64,000 nucleotides of DNA from Eleginops maclovinus (Eukaryota > Chordata > Actinopteri > Perciformes > Eleginopidae). Every line of letters starts with the position of its first letter. Within the stretch, counting starts at the first letter, position 1. The translations under genes were made by a program, and so were the position numbers. This document shows, one piece after another, positions 1 to 14,406 of the stretch. The stretch spans positions 19,174,927 to 19,238,926 of the forward strand of contig NC_086366.1 in the NCBI RefSeq assembly GCF_036324505.1. Reading direction: 5' to 3'. The notes beneath the pieces are model-generated. The model saw nothing but the letters and a program-made list of their open reading frames with translations, searched no databases and was not told where the DNA came from.

Positions 1-2
1 AC

Positions 3-2919
3 AACAAAACCAAGCTGCATCCTCTTGGAAAATGCAAGGTGAAGGTGAGGAACCCGAGAAACCAGAAGCTATACCGGCTGGAGTTTGTGGTAGTGAATGA
101 GGACTGCAAACTGCCACTGCTTGGCAGGGAGACAAGTGAAGCTATGAAACTGATCAAAGTACAATTTGAGAACATTCTAGCTATAGACAGCATCGTAACT
201 AAAGAGGAACCATCTCAGTGTGAACTAACCATCGAACAAATAAAGAAGGAGTTCGGAGATGTGTTCACAGGTGATGGCTGTCTGGAAGGAGAGTACAGGA
301 TTAAGATCGATGAGAGGGTGGAGCCAGCAAAACTTCCTAAATGACGAGACCCTGTTGCCATGATGACTCCACTGAAGGAAGAACTAAAGGATCTTCAAAG
401 GAGAGAGATCATCACGAGAAAAAGCATGGATTGGATCAGCAGTCTGGTCACTGTGCAGAAACCTAATGGGAAGCCTAGGATATGCATCGATCCCAGACCA
501 CTCAACAAGGAACTGAAGCGCAGCCATTTCCCCCTCCCTACCATCGATGACATCCTCCCAGACCTCTCTAGAGCAAAGGTGTTTACAGTGTGTGATGTAA
601 AACATGGGTTTTGGCACGTCAAACTGGAGGAGGAGTCGAGCTACCTGACTACATTCTCGACACCGTTTGGCAGATTTCGGTGGCTCAGGATGCCTTTGGT
701 AATCAGCCCAGCACCTGAGATTTTCCAGCTGAAGCTGACATAAGCGCTGGAGGGGCTGCCGGGCATATACATCATAGCCGAGGATGTATTGATCACAGGT
801 GAAGGTGATACACAAGAGATGGCCAACAAAGACCACGTTGCGAAAGTGAGACAGTTTCTAAACAGATGCAGGGAAAAGAACATAAAACTGAACGCAGACA
901 ATTTCAGGCTGAGAAGACAGGAAGTGCCAAACATCGGACACCTGCTGACAGCCGATGGACTGAAAATTGACCCCGATAAGGTTCGAACAGTGAGGGACAT
1001 GCCGAGACCAACAGACGTGAAAGGTGTACAGAGACTTGTTGGCATGGTGAATTATCTCTCTAAATTCTATCAACACCTATCGGACGACTGCGAGATACTG
1101 AGACAGCTCACACACAGAGACAATATGTGGGATTGGACAGAGATGCATGAGGAAGCGTTTTGCAGGCTAAAGGACAATATAGCCAAAGCACCTGTACTTA
1201 AATACTACAACCCAAAAGAGGAATTGACATTGCAGTGCGACGCATTAGAAACGGGGCTAGGAGCAGCACTGACACAAAAAGGGGAACCTGTAGCTTTCGG
1301 GAGCAGAGCACTGACAGAGACGGAAAGGGGCTATGCCATAATCGAAAAGGAATGTTTGGCTTTTGTCTTTGGAATGGAAAACTTCCATCAATATACTTAT
1401 GGCCGAAAAGTGACAGTACAGAGTGACCATAAGCCATTGGAGAACATTGTCAAGAAGCCACTGTTGAGCGCACCAAAGAGACTCCAAAGAATGTTGCTCA
1501 GGCTTCAGAGATATGACATAGATGTGAACTATGTCCCTGGATGTGACATGTTGCTTGCAGATACCTTGAGCAGAGCATACTTGATGGAGAGCTCAACTAC
1601 AGGTTTAGTGGAGGCAGAGATTGAGACGATCAACATGGTAGACTACCTACCAATCTCAGAAGAGAGACTAAGCACAATCCGCTCTGCTACCCGAGAAGAC
1701 AAAACACTACAGACACTAAATAAGACCATTCAAAAGGTATGGTCACCAAATAAGAAAGACACACCAATGGACATCATGCACTACTACTCATTCCAAGAGG
1801 AACTGAGCGTTCAGGATGAAATTATTTTCAGAGGACAGAGAGCTGTCATCCCGGACACACTCCGCAGTGAGATCATCCGCTGTATTCACTCCGCTCACCT
1901 GGGGTGGAGGATGCCTCAGACGCGCGAGAGAATGTGTCTACTGGCCGGGAATGAACAAACATATTAAGACATTCATAGCAAAATATGACACTTGCATATC
2001 AGTTGATGTAAAACAACAAAAAGAGACATTACAGCCACATGAGGTACCAAGTAGACCGTGGGCCAGGGTTGGTACAGATTTGTTCACTTATGACAACAAA
2101 GACTACCTAATTACAGTTGATTACTATTCCAACTTTTGGGAAATCGACTACTTACCAGATACAAACTCAAGTACTGTGATAAGGAAGCTGAAGGCTCACT
2201 TTGCTCGTCAGGGTATTCCAGATGTAGTTGTTTCAGATAACGGGCCACAGTACAATTCCCAAGAGTTCCAGCGTTTCTGTCAGCGGTGGGAGTTTCAGCA
2301 CAGAACTTCATCTCCTGGATACCCACAAAGCAACGGGAAGGCAGAGTCTGCTGTGAAAACAGCAAAACGACTGATGAGGAAAGCCAAAGCTGCAGGAGAG
2401 GACCCATACCTGTCAATGTTGGATCACCACAACACACCAACTGAAGGACTAAAGACAAGCCCAGCTCAGAGACTGCTGTGTAGGAGAACCACAACCCTAC
2501 TACCAACAAGGGATAGTCTTCTGCAGCCAGAGGTAAAACAAACACAAGAACGGATTGACAGGCAAAGGAGACAAGCCAAATACTTAAACAGGACAGCCAA
2601 GGACATGGATACACAGAAACGGGGAGACCGTGTTAGAATACAGCCTTTTGATCCCCACACAGTCTGTAGAAAGACTACGGTGGTGAATCCTGTGGACCAC
2701 AGGTCCTATGCAGTACAGCTGGACACTGGAGGTGTTCTTCGGAGGAATCAACGTCACCTAAGACGGGGCCAGGGCACAGCACCCAGTGTGGCGAACCACA
2801 CAGTGACTGATGAAACTCACACAACACCAGAGACTGTTGCAAACCCTGACAGAGTCGTGGGTGACACACAACGGACTGTACCAAATCTGGTCGAGCAGTT
2901 GTTCGGCCAGGGTAACTGA
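3..2919 (+). pseudogene. pol: Gypsy pol pseudogene (protease end, RT, RNase H, integrase)
   Basis: One reading frame runs from base 3 to about 1900 and is interrupted by an in-frame TGA (342-344) and TAA (741-743). A one-base shift within the G-rich stretch 1900-1911 moves the rest, to 2919, into the next frame. The protease tail is about 3-190. The RT region is about 300-1050; at its active-site box (774-785) the residues read Ile-Ala-Glu-Asp where an Asp-Asp pair is expected, so the catalytic site is altered. RNase H is about 1150-1570, with its Asp and Glu residues visible. The integrase core has Asp codons at 2077 and 2236 and Glu at 2344, a D,D-35-E spacing. In the N-terminal zinc-binding part of integrase one expected Cys seems to be Tyr (inferred from family knowledge). 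It is a relic with no expected protein product. Confidence 0.9.
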
Positions 2920-3175
2920 AGGACTATGCGGGCTGAACTGTGGTATAAGGACACTGAAAATAATAAAATGAAAATGTTGGAAAGCATTGTTAAATGTAAT
3001 TTGTACAATATTGTTTTGAGATGTCACAGGGAGAAGATTTATTTTCAACATTGATAAGGAACACACTTTTATTTGGTAATGTGTTTATTGTTAGCAGAAG
3101 ATACTAAGAAAGTGACCTGGTTTAGGTTTACAGTTAGGTGATGTGTATTAAAGTAAGACTGTTATATCACACTTC

Positions 3176-3194
3176 AAAAGGAAAAGAAAAAGGA
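3176..3194 (+). promoter_or_regulatory. polypurine tract of the Gypsy element
   Basis: An all-purine run of A and G lies directly before the TGTGAC that opens the probable 3' LTR. This is the position and composition expected of the plus-strand primer of an LTR retrotransposon. Confidence 0.7.
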
Positions 3195-3396
3195 TGTGAC
3201 AATAGTATTGTTATGTAGTGTTTGTTTCAACACGGACTTGTTAGAGTGTGACACCCATGAACGGTAGCTGGACAAAGTTTGTTATACTAGGTTGTGAACC
3301 AGTGACGGATTTAAATAAACAGTGTAGGTAAACTGGAATATGCTTTAATCGTCCATTCTGTGTCGGGTAGAGACAGGGCAGAATGAAACATCTACA
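3195..3396 (+). repeat. probable 3' LTR of the Gypsy element (about 202 bp)
   Basis: It begins TGTGAC right after the polypurine tract and ends in CTACA, giving TG...CA ends. An AATAAA polyadenylation signal lies near 3314. The 5' LTR is outside the window, so neither the boundaries nor a target duplication can be confirmed; the right end is the less certain of the two. Confidence 0.5.
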
Positions 3397-4972
3397 TCCA
3401 CAAAGTAGCAAAAGGGACAGCTTTCAAACTTCATCTGATGAGAGGCCTGCAGTCTCAGACTATTAAAACCCTGCTAAACAATATGGATAGTGTGTGCAAT
3501 TTCCAATAAAAATAGTACTGGCTTTATCTGACAGTTGATTAACAATGATGGACACTAGTCAAATATCTAAAACATTAAACAGTACTATACTTAATCCACA
3601 GTTTGCATATTTTTACTTACAACACATGCTTTACTCATTAGTCATTCAACAACTACAAAGAATGTACGTAACCACCTGGATATACGCACTCTGTGGTGTA
3701 AAAAAAGCACACGTTCTTTTCTTTGAGACAGGGCAGAAAAGCTCCCGGCCACACCCACATGAGGAGGGACCAGGCGAAGGCTTCAGTGTGGCTGATCTGG
3801 ATCGCTCTGGTTCTGCTCCTCACCCTGGACTGAATTAGCGTTACCTCCCTCACCAGACTGGCGTAGAGAGTGTGTGGGCTGACATGGATTAATGATGTCA
3901 GGCCAGCAGTTTTGTCAGAGCCACTCCCAGTCTGCGTATAAAGCCACTAATCACCAATCTACGTTCTGCAGACTGCTCCGAGCCCCGCTCATGCTAAATA
4001 TTATTGTTGTGAGTTGTAGGTCTAGTGACTCATACTTTCCATTGACATCTTACTCATTCAGCACTTACAATGGGAAGGAGTGGCTTTCTGCTGACACACA
4101 TTCCTACACACTTCTTCTCTCGGTACGGCAATATTTAACTGTAGTTTATGCTCTACAAAGTTCCCTTGTTTTTTTGCGTTAAAGCAGCATAACCGCTTTC
4201 TACCAGTTACTGATGATTTGCAACAGTAGTATTCAGTTCCTTTGCCGACGTTGGTGAAGCAACTATTTAAGAGAAACACAATAAAAGAAATTGCAGTGAC
4301 TGAATAATCCTGCTCTGTCAGGTTTGTTAATGGTCAAAGCTGTACGTTTTTTTTTAGTTTGATAGTCACTCGTGGCAATCTGTCAGCCAGGCTGAATGAG
4401 CTGTAGATGCATCGCCTCGTTCCTTCTGTTTAAAGTTCCACTTTATCACAGCACACGCCACGCATCTACGATCTGTGCCTGTGAGGGAGGGAATAGCTAG
4501 TCAGTATCTCTGTTTTAAACAAATTGCAGTATGATTAATATACATCTGATTAAAAGAAGACCCTGGCGAGATTAAGTTTTGTTTTTTAATGGCGTTGTTA
4601 GCCCACAGTGAAGGTGAAGGCATATCCTTGAGAAATTGACAGCTGACTTCAAAATTAGAGTAAAACATTTACATTTGAGCCGATTGCACTGATCGCATGG
4701 CAAACCGTCGACGACCAAACATGACCCAAATGCACCCAATGGTATAGTGTGTCAGCACCCTGTGAAATTAAGTTGTAAATCCAGGCACAGTGAATCAAGC
4801 GTCATAAAAAGTGACCAATGACCATGTCAAGTCTTAACAGTATTAAAATAACACTCCACCTTCGAGCTGCTGCTTTTTGCTGGTTTTGCTGTCAAAGGGA
4901 AACTCAAGTCTGTTGTGCGTGTGCGCTGCTGTGATTCTTGGTCACTGGCTAAGCTTTCTTGGTGTGTGTGTG

Positions 4973-5004
<32 letters not shown>

Positions 5005-8000
5005 ATTGAGGGCACACTATGGGGAGTCAGCACACAGGCCCACTTCACGTGGTTCGGAAGGTGAAGGGCTATTAGGGGAAAGGTGAGTATGGGACTGCTG
5101 CTGCTCTGGGTTACTCAGTAACTTGGGCTCTCTTCTTCCCCTCTCAGGCCTCTAGTGCTGTTACTGTGCAACCTACCCCACACCTCCTACCAAACACAAA
5201 ACACACAACTCACAGACAACAGATGTATCACTGGTGTCTCCTGATGACCCTCATATGTCGTCCAATAGACTACTGCGATTAGCCAGAACGGCCTCCAAGA
5301 AAGTGGGATGAACGTCACAATTTCCAACACAGTTGTATTTAAAGTTTCACACAAACGGGTCAGATTCGACCAAATATCAGAAAATGACAATATCTGGTAG
5401 GAGATTCTGAAATTAGGAAAAAATAAATATCATGTTGATATGTTTCAGAATAAAAAAAAGAAACAACGCTGGAAACTAATGACCAAGTTCAGCAGCTGAA
5501 TCCTTGCAATATAACTGCACGCAGAAATACATCCTATAGGGATAATATTTATGGTCTTTGTGTTTGAAATGAGAAGGATTGGACCAATCAGCTTTCTCTG
5601 TGCCTGTGAGGAGCTACTGCCAGAGGTGGCTGTTTATTCAAAACAACAATGTCGGATCTGTGCATCAAAAAAAAAAAAAAGATTCTCAACTTTGTTTATG
5701 GACTATGTTATAATCACGACATGAATTGGAAAGAACTTCTATGTTTATTTTAAGTGTAAATGTTGGCTACATAGAAATGCAGTTTTTGTTGGTGTGCGAA
5801 TACTTCTACAGCGGATAGGAGACCTACAAATCACTGATCCCCTCTGTTAACCAAAAACATACAAAAGGTAATGTGATTGATCTGAGGGTGAGATGTGGAT
5901 GCTCAGCTTTCAACTCACACTGATGGTGTGCAATTGTTGTAACCCTTGATTGTTTTTCGATCACAGCCTCCCACCGTTGCATCATCCTCCACGCACTCTG
6001 GCATCAGAACACAGTCGTTTGTAATGCAGCTTTAGCTTTAGCTCACAGCCATGTTTGTTTACTGTCCTTGACACATGAAAGTGGAGTGAGCAGGTCTGTG
6101 GCCATGACCGGTGACAAGAACAACCCTATCCATGTAATCCCTGCCTTTCTCCCTGTCCTGCGCCAAACAAAGCCCGGCCCTGGTCTTACGCCTCAGAAGT
6201 CACGGGGCCGTGCTTTGAAGAAGAGAACAGCAGGGCCACATTCAGACCAATGATAGCAGGGACAGTGCTCTCTGTGTGAGTAATGATTGACAGCATGTTG
6301 GATTACTCAGAGGCATTAGTCACAGTGAATTTGTTACATGTTCTTGTTCTCTATTCTGTAAGTGTGAAAAGGTTTGTCCCTCCATCAGGTTCGTGGATTT
6401 GGTTGTGTGCTGGTGAGGAACCTGGTGGTCGTTTTTCATAAAAATACCCAAAATGAACAATCTACTAGTGACGTCAAAACACATCTCTGACTACCCCTCA
6501 GTTTGAGTAAATCTTTATCACATATTCCAAAATCATTTGTGACCCACACACCTTAAGAAATTGTTACGCAATCCAACAACAACACAGGACAGATCTGGTC
6601 ATTAGCGAAACAAACGTGCTTGGCTTGGACGGCCAAGGACTCTGTACAAAGTGTTCATACCAGCAAAAGCAAACATGTTTCTGCTGGGAGGAAAAGCTTA
6701 CACAATGAAGTACCACAGCCACACGCAATACTGTACAAGCATTCTGGGGCACCATCAGGGGGTCCAACCTTTTCCAACAGCGTGAGGGCAAGGCAGCTCC
6801 ATCATTGGCTAATCTTTGGCCGGACAGAGCCAGTCATCTCTGCGCTCTCCTCTCATCCCACAACTAACCAAACACTGTGCTGTTAGTGTCTCTGATATGC
6901 TTTGTTTATCAGGCCACCTGGACCTGCATCTGGTCAGCCAGGGAGTACGCCTGTCAATAGCAGAGCCAGATGGACGTGCATTAATAACTGTGTGTTCTGT
7001 GCCAAAATCACAAGCTGCAAATGCTGACTTTTCAGGCAGTTCTGAAGTTTCTGAAGCCCTGTATTCTGTGCTGAGTGCACTGAATGAAATGCGGATTAGG
7101 GTGATGGGAACAGCAGAGAATCAGAAAAGAAATGTAATTACTGTGCACTAGTGTTTCAGGTCAGTACTTCACAGTGTCCTGCTTCCTGTGCTAATAGACA
7201 TATTACATAATAGCCTCCAAAGAGAAAGAGGTTTGACATGATGTAACCTTTCCGAATAATAAAAGAGATGTAGAGAAATAATTACGAGTCGCATTGATAT
7301 GAAGCGGGAGATATTTGAGCTTCATAATAAGGTGGATGGCCATGCCCCGTGATTGAAAGGCAAGTGCACAAAGCATGGACAGCATGTTACATAATTAATG
7401 TCTTTATTCAAATGGGCCTAATAGGCTCATGTAAGGGGGAAGAGTGGCTCTATAAACCAAGAATTTGTGTAAGAAGATTAAATCTAGAATCAAAGTGTTC
7501 ACCAAGTTTTGACTAAAGCCACATAGGCTGCCATTTCTCATTTTAGTCCATCTAGGGTTACCAATTTAGTGTGTGTATTGACCTATTTCCTCTTCATACC
7601 TTAACAATTGAAGTTCTTATATTAGGTCTCCTACTTTTAAGTGTTCGGTTATGCTCAATGACAACTTAGAGAGAGAGTTAACACACTATGGAAAACCTGA
7701 CTAGTGTTCGACCTGGGTTCTTCACAGAAATGCTAAAAGTAACATGATGGTAACCTCATATATAAACACAAATGAACTTTTATATAATTTAACATTTCTG
7801 TATTCAGTTAATAAAGTAATGTTTATAAATGTGACCAAAATAAAAAGGATATTTTAGTCAGTACAGTGCATTTCATTGAAATTGCTAGTTAAAGAAAGGT
7901 TGACTGAGCAATACACGTAATTTTGTCTTTGTTAGTAATTGATAAATGTGGTTTTGTAGATCATTTTAGATGCATGTTACAATGATTGGAAGCTGAGATA

Positions 8001-9362
8001 AAAAGGAGCTTTTTCCCAAATTCCCTTTCCCTTTGTGTGACCGATATTACTGCTGTCCAACAGCCAAATCCTACTTCGGGGAGCGTTTTTGTTTATGTTC
8101 GAGGAAGCATCTCATGACATTTGTAAGCATGAACATGGAGAAAGAGCAGAAATTAGTTCTGTAGGTCAGTGTAGTTACCATTTGATTTCATTTTTCTCTT
8201 TCAAGACTCAATTTGTTGGCTCTGGATTGACATTATCCTCATTTTCTGGAGCGAGAGGAACAAAACACTCAATATTGTCCTTTAACCTAGATTCCTGCTG
8301 GTCTCATGCTCCATCAGGCAAAAGTTCGGTGACCGCTGTCATATGGAGCGGATGATGGGATGAATGTTTGCCACCCTGCTCACCACTACCTGCCTCTAAG
8401 TGGTGACACCTCTCACATCTGCTAACTCATTATTACAGCAACTGGCAGGAAAAAGCTCTCATGTGCTGAACTGAGCAGGATCGTATGTATTCACACACAA
8501 CTGATGTGCAGCTGAGTAAGGGAGGGTGTGTGTATTGTTACACACAAACATTATGTTGTTATTCTGTAACCCTGCTTCTCAAACACCGCCCCATATTCTG
8601 CCAAAGAGTGTGGAATAAAAACACTCAAAAATCCAGCTTGGATCAGACCGGAGCCAAGCAGAACTGGAAGAGAGAGCGGGTCTATTTAAAGGACTGAAGA
8701 GGCCGTCCAGATGCTGAACTTTGTGGTATTCCATTTATTCCCAGTACTCAATGTCCTGGCCAATGATATCCGAGTAACATCCGGTGAGCCGGGGAAATCC
8801 TGGGTCTCAGTGCTGCCAGTGCTGCCAAGAACCCTGATGTCAGATTGCAGAAATGAAATGCTGCCTCTCAGGCAAGATCCCATAACTGCCGACCGGATCA
8901 ATATTCACTTATCTTTACTGTTTCAGAGGTGCTTTACTGGGGATTATGTGGGCTGAGTGGTGTCAAGAGTTTCAATGACATTATATGATATGATATTATA
9001 GGATATCATTATAACAGTCCGATTCGTTGGAATTTATATTAAAAAAAAAGAAGAGATTACTAGAGATTACTTAAGACTGTTATGTAGCAAATTCATAAAA
9101 GTCTTAGTCCATGAAAGCTGACCTTTTGGAACAAAGCCATATTAAATCTTTTATGCGTACATTTAATATAGACAAAGGCAATTAAATATACTTAAACACG
9201 TCTTTTAATATCATAAATGGAATTTGGCATATCTTGATGTATTTTGGTTCATATACTGTATGTGTGTATCGTCGAGTGTTCATTGTGTGTACGTGTAAAT
9301 ATAAATAGTTGCAAATATATATAAATATATTGGACACTTTGCGGTAGTACTGATTCATTTTT
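3397..9362. other. intergenic stretch, no gene recognised
   Basis: Between the Gypsy element and the likely 3' end of cog6, the reading frames are short, lack recognisable domains and show no coherent splice structure. The stretch holds a GT microsatellite (4972-5004), a short A run near 5668 and AT-rich sequence towards 9000-9400. Nothing else could be supported. Confidence 0.6.
4972..5004. repeat. (GT)n microsatellite
   Basis: A run of GT dinucleotides is interrupted once by a TTTG, directly visible in the sequence. Confidence 0.95.
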
Positions 9363-9981
9363 TTTATTGCGTTACAAGTATATAATACATTACTATGCAG
9401 CTTAATGTTGTGCTTAGGGCGAATAAAAAACGAAAACTCCACCTCATTAACCTTAAACCTTAAATCCACTAGCATTATAGTCTTTACATCTGAGTCAACA
9501 ACATGGTAAGACACATTTTCCATTTCATCCGTACAACGCTGGTGCTGGAACTTCTGTGGTTAATGCTCAGAATGAATTCAGCCGCAATGTGAAGAGGGGG
9601 AAAAAATCACATGAGTCTCTTAAGCTTTTGCTTTATATAATGATCTAATTTAAATAAAAGCACATTGTTTTGTACATTTACAGACATGGTAGAAAAGAGT
9701 ACATAGTCTGAAAACAGGAAGGAGACATCTGCTTCACAGAGAGAAAATTGATGTCGGTCTGCAGCAGTGTAAGTAAACGGATAATGTACATATAATGTTC
9801 TTTTCCCTCAGCACAGGAGAGTCTCTGAGGACAGCGACCCACAGCCCACATTTCCCACAAAGAACTCCACCTTAACTACTACTTTTTTTTAATGTATTTG
9901 TGTTATTATGCTGTACAAATGACACAGTTCTTCAAATAACCTACAGGCTGTACTTCACCGGGGCTCACCTCATGGTTCCCC
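9363..9981 (-). other. cog6: cog6 3' UTR (approximate)
   Basis: This follows the cog6 stop codon on the minus strand. A canonical AATAAA (plus-strand TTTATT at 9363-9368) lies about 615 bases past the stop, and an ATTAAA variant (9888-9893) lies about 90 bases past it. Either could set the 3' end; I cannot tell which is used. The intervening frames are AT-rich and show no conserved protein. Confidence 0.4.
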
Positions 9982-10129
9982 TCAGGACAGCAGAGTCTGA
10001 ACCTGCTGAGGGGATCTGGGCAGCAGGTTCTCTGGGTCTTTATAGCTGTTAGCTGGGCTGCTCAGCGCTGTGTAAACCTCCCCGTAGGCTCTGCACACCA
10101 GCTCTGTGGACTGATGGAAAATCTGCTCC
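9982..10129 (-). CDS. cog6: cog6 exon 19, terminal coding exon (residues 603-651, stop)
   Basis: It encodes [19 protein letters not shown], then a segment with KDPENLL, and ends [11 protein letters not shown] followed by TGA. This C-terminus is essentially that of vertebrate COG6. Confidence 0.97.
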
Positions 10130-13100
10130 CTGCACACACACAGATCAAACTCTTACCATTTTGCACTCACAAAACAAAATGCCAGCAGTGAGTGGGCCTT
10201 CAAATCCCAACATTTCAAGAGTAAATTAGACGAGTAAGGCTCCACTTTCATTAGTCACTGATCAAGAGCTGATTAACAAAGCCATGAGTAAGAATTTGTC
10301 CTAATTATTATTTTTTTATTCAGTGACCATTGATTGCCCCGGCTGTGTCAAAACAATGAGCGGCAGGATGTGGTGCACACTGCCATCTATGGATACATAT
10401 TCCAATATTAATGAATAGGCATCACGTGTCAGAAATATAGACTCAAGAAAAGACTCAAATGAGAGAAAGGCATATGATAAATTCATATTTCATTAACTAT
10501 CCATTGATCTATTGCATTGTTTAGTAATAATTTCAATTTGATGGATTTCTGGACCTATCTCTTAATAGGTTTCAAATCAAATGTGGTTATGTGGTTCAGA
10601 TTTTAGTTTTCATTAACAGCTGAAACAATTATTCCATCAAAAATAAGTTATTTAGCAACTATTTTGACAATCAAGTCATTGTTTTAGTCATTTTTCTTTG
10701 TTGCTTTCTCAAAAGCATTTTAATAAAAACTAATTAGTGAAAACATATTTTGTCCTTCCTCATTTGATTTAGCAACAAACACTTGTCCCGTTTAGTGAAG
10801 GACATCATTTGACTACTTCTTGCAAGGAAGCACAAACGGAGGATACAGTTGGACTGAAAAAGCCCAGTGAGAGGACTGGTATCCAGCTCAGGCTCCTGAG
10901 ATCCAATTTTGTTTAATTGGCCCACAGAGAACAGAAACCCAGTGCAGCATATTACACCTTACGCCATACCTAGTACACTAACAAGAAATGTAAAACGACG
11001 CTAGTCTAAAAGTACATTGCCATTATTTGTGGCCAGCCGGAGTGTTTCCAGAGTGCTGCGGGTGTTTTTGTGTATTTAGGCAGACTTGAGAGATAGCGGG
11101 AGAGAGAGAAAAAGACAAAGAGGAGGAATGATTTCAGGGAACGAGTGTGAGTGAGAAATGGACCAGAAGCTAATTAATGGCGTCCTGCCCATCAGTCCTC
11201 CCATGTCCATTAATAGAGAACATTAACCTGAGGTACAGAGTGCTCCTCAAGCCTGCTGCACTTCCCAGTAAACGTGACTCATAGAAAGAGCTCTCCAATG
11301 TAGCAGCTGGGTTGAGCTAAAAGCATGTGCATTTTCTGATCAGTAAGACAGGCAGTCTGGCCGAACACTATCTCAGTGTGTTTTACGCTTTAGCAATTTA
11401 GTGTCCAAACTCGCTATGCATTTAGTCAAGTGTTTTGTTTGGAAAGCAGTAATGATCATATTACATCTGGGAAACTAATGAACACCAAAAATGATTAGGC
11501 CTACGCTCCTGTTCTATTTATATCACCCATATTGTGAAAAAGCTCTGTTGAAGCACCATGCGATTTTGTAAACATTGACCATGAAGCTCCAATATCGCAT
11601 GTTCGTACGACCGTCAACAAGGGACAGGGACTCACTTGATGGCTGCACTGAGCAGGAAGTTGAGCTGTGGCATCACAACAGTGTCCGGCGACGACAAGTA
11701 GCGATCGAACTGGACCTGTTGTTTTATGGGAGAGAGTTGAGAGCAGGTGTTGAGTCAAACAACAACAATCATCATCAAGGGAGGATTTAGGATTCCTGCA
11801 TGTTGATTTGCTATATTAATACACAGAGAGTAACTCACCATTGCAGCCTTCACAGAAGAGCTGTCCATGCTGGGGAGGAGGGAGAGGGGACCCTGAAAGA
11901 GAAAAGTAAACATCAGCATAGAATCCAACTCAAGGTCACAGTGTTTGAACAACAGAAAGTCAGGTGGCTGAGGTCCGGTGGCGTATAGACTACAGGCGGT
12001 GTTAAAACATTCACTCCCTTTGCCGTCTGTCTACACTGCCGTCAGCAGTTGATAAAACCGGAGGAGGCTGGGGCGCAATTATGACTGTATGAGTGACTTT
12101 ACCTCCAGCCCCATAAACGGGTAATAAGGATCATTTATTTTTCTTTGGTTCAGGGGGAGAGTTTTTAAAAAAAACACATTTTATCATCGAGGTTTATTCC
12201 TTCTAACCTTGCATGCAAAAAGATGATTTACACAAAGGCAGGAGATATGATCCGAATCATAATAAAATGTCTCATTTATCTCAATGAGTATAATAGGTGC
12301 ATGTACATCAGCGCAGGAGACTTTCTTTATTGTGCTGCCTCACAATTTAAATGGCCTATTAGTTGTTAAGTAACTGCAAAGAGAGGAAGTCTAGGAAGAA
12401 AAGGGATTTATAGTTTTATTGATTTAATAACTTCCGTTTATTTTCAGAGATAAGCATATATATCGAGGAAAAACAATGTTTTTTTTAAAAACCCTGTACA
12501 TGGTGAGTCTTGATTTGTAAACAGACCAATTCTCTGCCTAAATCTTGATAGGCAATAAAATGACTGACTCTGTGAACCAAACAGCCGGTACCTTAAAGGC
12601 AATTACGCGACACTGATTATCCAGAATGGCAACATTAAGTCGAGCTTAAACGCCTAAATTGCCAACATTAAAAGCAGCAAATAAAAGGCAGTGCAAGGGT
12701 CAGAGCTACAGTGAGTGATTACATAGGGATGTGGGCACATTAACAAACACATTATGAGCCTGCTCATCTGCCAGCTATGAGCCAGTGTTGTTTTAATCAC
12801 TGTTTCCTTGTGTCTGACTGTGTTTGTCTGTTGTATCACATCTAATTACAGGGAGACAACGATAAGCAGATAGTGAGATTAAACCTGAAAAAGTCTTTAA
12901 AAACAACGTGGGTATTCTTTTCCATTTCTGACATCTGGTATGCCATCGAGTGTGGACAGCTAGACCCAATCTTTTTAAACAGAAGGGTATTTAAAGAAAA
13001 GTCGAGACAGGCCACCCGAGGAGAGAGGTATTCTGCAGAAGAATGACAGCTCTTGATTGAGCTTTGCGTGGAGCTGCAGCAATAGGGTGTGGTGTGTCCT

Positions 13101-14357
13101 GACATGACCCTGGGCCTTCAGACTCGCATGCTAAACCACAACTATGGGTCTTAGTCAGCCCAGTGGCAAAGTGTGTTGAAAAGAGGGAGGAAGGCTCTGG
13201 CATTGACTCTCTAATCTGCACGGCACCATTCTGGAGAAGCTAAACAATATCTGCAATAGAACAGAATACAATCTGCCTCTCTCTGTCCATTTCTCATCTG
13301 AACATGTGATGGAAATGCTATTATGCCCTAATAAAGACATTGGACATGTGTTAACCATAGCGATAGTTATTGTAAAGCCCAGAGAGGCAGTGTAAACAAT
13401 ACTGTTAGGTACAAGGGAGGATTACAAGACAGATGTGATTAAAAAAAAAAACACAGTTCTGTAACTTCACATTTGAGTGTGTGTAAATGCGTTGTAAAGT
13501 GCTGTTTGTGAGACCTGCTCAGCGCTATGCTGCTGGACGATGCTGTAGATGTAGCTCAGTCCAGCTCTCGTCAGAACGAAAGACGCCTGCTCGTTGATCA
13601 GAGTGTCAAGGTGGGCCTCGATCTGTAAAATGTGGGAGAGAGTGGCTTAGCATCCACTCCAAGCGCACATTGTGAGCCGATGGTACTTGAAGTTAATAGA
13701 GAACCTCGGTGCTTTTGATAATGAAACTTCCACAGGAGCTCTCATGGTGCTCAATTACAAAAGGTGTTCTTTTATTAAAGGATAGATGCTACATTCGAGC
13801 GTGAGCAACAATCCATGACGCACACCCTTCTATGAGACAGCAAATTAACTATTTTTGAATAAAAGATTTGTGCTCTATGGGATAAAATGAGAAAAACAAG
13901 TTATTCTGAATGAACAATGGCCCTACGCACAGACGATTATGCTGTTTTTTTAAGTTGGATGGCGTGAGTGTTCCCTGATTCAGTTTGTCTCGTCCATCGG
14001 TGTCGTCCGTCATTATTGGCTTTATGCTCTCACATTTTAATAGAATTAAATAGATACCTAAAGCATGAAAAAAAAAGTCCAAATTGTCAAAATCAAAATT
14101 GATATTTTTTATATATTAGGACAGACCTGGAACTCGAGCATCTCCAGCCTCTTGTCAGTGAACTCAAAGAGAGCCAGGGTAGTCTTCATGACATACAGTG
14201 AGTTGACCATGTAGGAAGCCATGTCCGCAGTGCCGAGGTTACTGGCAGACACAGTGCACAACTGCAGGAGAGGATCCAGGATGCAAGAGAGCACCTGGAG
14301 AAACAAGATTTAAGAGATGAAATATCAATGGCTTCGATAAACAGGTAACACACACAT

Positions 14358-14406
<49 letters not shown>

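Larger units (their letters stand above)
1..3396 (+). mobile_element. Ty3/Gypsy LTR retrotransposon, 5'-truncated by window edge, decayed
   Basis: The order is protease end, reverse transcriptase, RNase H, integrase, polypurine tract and probable 3' LTR, which is the domain order of Ty3/Gypsy elements (Ty1/Copia has integrase before RT). The 5' LTR, gag and the start of protease lie outside the window. The coding part is broken by stops and a frameshift, so this copy cannot make its own proteins. Confidence in class is high; the exact family and outer ends are not determined. Confidence 0.9.

Noticed and set aside
2111..2614. 167-codon minus-strand frame inside the Gypsy integrase
   Set aside because: Shadow of the integrase coding strand, which has clear catalytic residues.
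9182..9523. 113-codon minus-strand frame near the cog6 3' end
   Set aside because: Composition is driven by AT-rich DNA (Ile, Tyr, Asn, Lys); it lies in or near the 3' UTR and matches no family.
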